From the NCBI RefSeq assembly GCF_002356555.2, contig NZ_AP017372.2:2334501-2398500 (forward strand): a stretch of 64,000 nt of DNA. Direction: 5' to 3'. The notes under the pieces are model-generated. The model saw nothing but the letters and a program-made list of their open reading frames with translations, was not told the origin of the DNA and ran no database searches. Shown here piece after piece: positions 62,949 through 64,000 of the stretch. Position 1 is the stretch's first letter. Each line of letters starts with the position of its first letter. The stretch comes from Halorhodospira halochloris. Lineage in GTDB: Bacteria > Pseudomonadota > Gammaproteobacteria > Nitrococcales > Halorhodospiraceae. The translations under genes and the position numbers were made by a program.

Positions 62949-64000
62949 TTACGGATTCTCACCTGCAAACAGGCCTATAAGGCTGATACCAAGGACCAAG
63001 GCCAAAAATAGAGCGCCGGCCATAGCCAGGGCAAAGAGCCTACTCTCAATAGCTGCGAAGAGACGCGCGCTGAGCAAAGTCGGCGATGGGGCGCTCGGCA
63101 GACGCGGACGGTTGCGCCAATGGCGCCGGATAAAATAGCCACTGCGCACGCCCCAGAGCATTGCCGGCTTGATCCAGTCGCCCTCAGGCAGACGCGGCAG
63201 TAAAGGGGCGCCAGCAGACCAGAACAAGGCGCCAAAAATGCCAGCCCCCCCTAGACCTACCAGTACTGGCCAGGCTGCTTCGAAAACTGCTTGGCCGGTA
63301 ATAGCAGAGTTTACTTGCGTAAAATCCCAATGAGCGGCAACCAGCCAGGGCAGACACAATGACGAAGCTATTAGGCCAAGCACTGCCAGTTGCTGGACTC
63401 TCCCGTCGGACTCATGGCCAACGCCCCTACCGCTCCAGGCTACCCACAAAAAGCGCAGCAAAAGCAAGGTGGTTAGGACGGAGGCGACGCCCAGAAAAGC
63501 CGTCAGCAATTCTCCGGCTGGCAACTGGTAGGCTCCATCCTTGATTGCCGCCTTAGCCAATGCGCCACTACTTAACGGCACCCCAGCAATAGCCATAGCA
63601 GGCAAGAGCATATACCATCCCCGGCCGCTACTACTCAGCCCACAAGCGAGGAACAATGCGCCCTTAGCCAGACCATGATGCACAGCAAACAACAAGGCCC
63701 CACCAAACACTGCAGGGGCGATTTGCGGATAGCATAACGCCATACCCACCGCCAGCAGTAGGAGCCCCATTTGACTGACCGTTGAGTAAGCCAAAACCGT
63801 CTTGGGCCGAGCCTGCACAATACCGACGGCATTGGCATAGACTACGGTAACAATGCCGGCGGCCATGAGCAGACCACCATAAAAAGGCAAGCCTACCTCA
63901 CCGAGGGGCAGCATCCGCAACCAAGCGATCAGAGCAGCTTTAACCACTAACCCTGAGAGGAGCGCACTCGCTGCGACCGGCGCAGCGGGATGGGCCAAGG
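62949..64000 (-). CDS. NuoL/NuoM/MrpD-type ion-translocating membrane subunit, 5' end outside the window
   Basis: The frame runs off the right edge. The visible 349 residues contain many membrane segments and the family hallmarks 'LAHPAAPVAASALLSGLVVKA' (channel Lys), 'RPKTVLAYSTVSQMGLLLLAVGMAL', 'HHGLAKGALFLACG' and 'IAGVPLSSGALAKAA'. Such proteins pump protons in respiratory complex I, hydrogenases or Mrp Na+/H+ antiporters. The C-terminus is short and without the lateral helix of NuoL. In a halophile an Mrp-type antiporter subunit is plausible, but the subunit cannot be assigned from this part. Confidence 0.85.
   Translation of the reverse strand, partial: LAHPAAPVAASALLSGLVVKAALIAWLRMLPLGEVGLPFYGGLLMAAGIVTVVYANAVGIVQARPKTVLAYSTVSQMGLLLLAVGMALCYPQIAPAVFGGALLFAVHHGLAKGALFLACGLSSSGRGWYMLLPAMAIAGVPLSSGALAKAAIKDGAYQLPAGELLTAFLGVASVLTTLLLLRFLWVAWSGRGVGHESDGRVQQLAVLGLIASSLCLPWLVAAHWDFTQVNSAITGQAVFEAAWPVLVGLGGAGIFGALFWSAGAPLLPRLPEGDWIKPAMLWGVRSGYFIRRHWRNRPRLPSAPSPTLLSARLFAAIESRLFALAMAGALFLALVLGISLIGLFAGENP

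Overview
The window is almost entirely one polar-flagellum and chemotaxis island of a Gram-negative gammaproteobacterium. Gene content and order (fliL-R, flhBAFG, fliA, cheYZAB-parC-parP-cheW, flrC-fliE-J, flgB-L, cheV-cheR, flgAMN) match the polar-flagellum loci of Vibrio, Pseudomonas and Ectothiorhodospiraceae. Many proteins are markedly acidic and carry Glu/Gln/Ser-rich linkers, which suggests a moderate or extreme halophile. My best guess is a Halorhodospira-like member of the Ectothiorhodospiraceae; this is inference, because no rRNA is present.

Layout. (1) 112-18663, minus strand: one tightly packed run fliLMNOPQR-flhB-flhA-flhF-flhG-fliA-cheY-cheZ-cheA-cheB-parC-parP-cheW, mostly with 4-base overlaps. 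(2) 18944-23021, plus strand: a metal-uptake island (His-rich outer-membrane porin, ZnuA-like binding protein, ZnuC-like ATPase, ZnuB-like permease), with operator-like palindromes and a possible frameshift in the ATPase. (3) 23116-33544, minus: fliK with its own sigma-54 promoter, then flrC-fliEFGHIJ, then fliS-fliT with a sigma-28 promoter. (4) 33655-38948, minus: fliD, flaG and two flagellin paralogues, each flagellin with a near-perfect sigma-28 promoter. (5) 39509-41797, plus: a FecA-like TonB-dependent receptor with a Fur-like box. (6) 41857-53217, minus: a 29-codon small ORF, then the rod-hook operon flgBCDEFGHIJKL with a sigma-54 promoter; then cheV-cheR (minus) and flgA, flgM-flgN and an unknown gene (plus). 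(7) 57683-59641, minus: rpsP-rimM-trmD-rplS. (8) 59785-64000: glpD, a large hairpin repeat, a 45-base poly-G tract, an FbpC-like ABC ATPase behind a Fur-like box, and the 3' part of a NuoL/MrpD-type membrane transporter cut by the window edge.

Regulation can be read from the DNA. Four promoters fit TAAAGTTT-N11-GCCGATAA (flagellin 1, flagellin 2, fliS, flgM), all 63-90 bases from their start codons; FliA and its anti-sigma factor FlgM are both encoded here. Two promoters fit the GG-N10-GC sigma-54 rule (flgB, fliK). A hexamer, TTGCCG/CGGCAA, is strongly clustered upstream of flgB and both flagellins and is a candidate enhancer element.

Most interesting points: FlrC has a receiver domain without a phosphoacceptor Asp, and the kinase gene that normally precedes it (flrB/fleS) is absent together with fleQ; the CGGCAA arrays; a 29-bp sequence shared by two intergenic hairpin elements 37 kb apart; the G45 tract; the apparent frameshift in the ZnuC-like gene; and the small membrane-peptide ORF. 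I did not find a CRISPR array, phage, IS element or tRNA.
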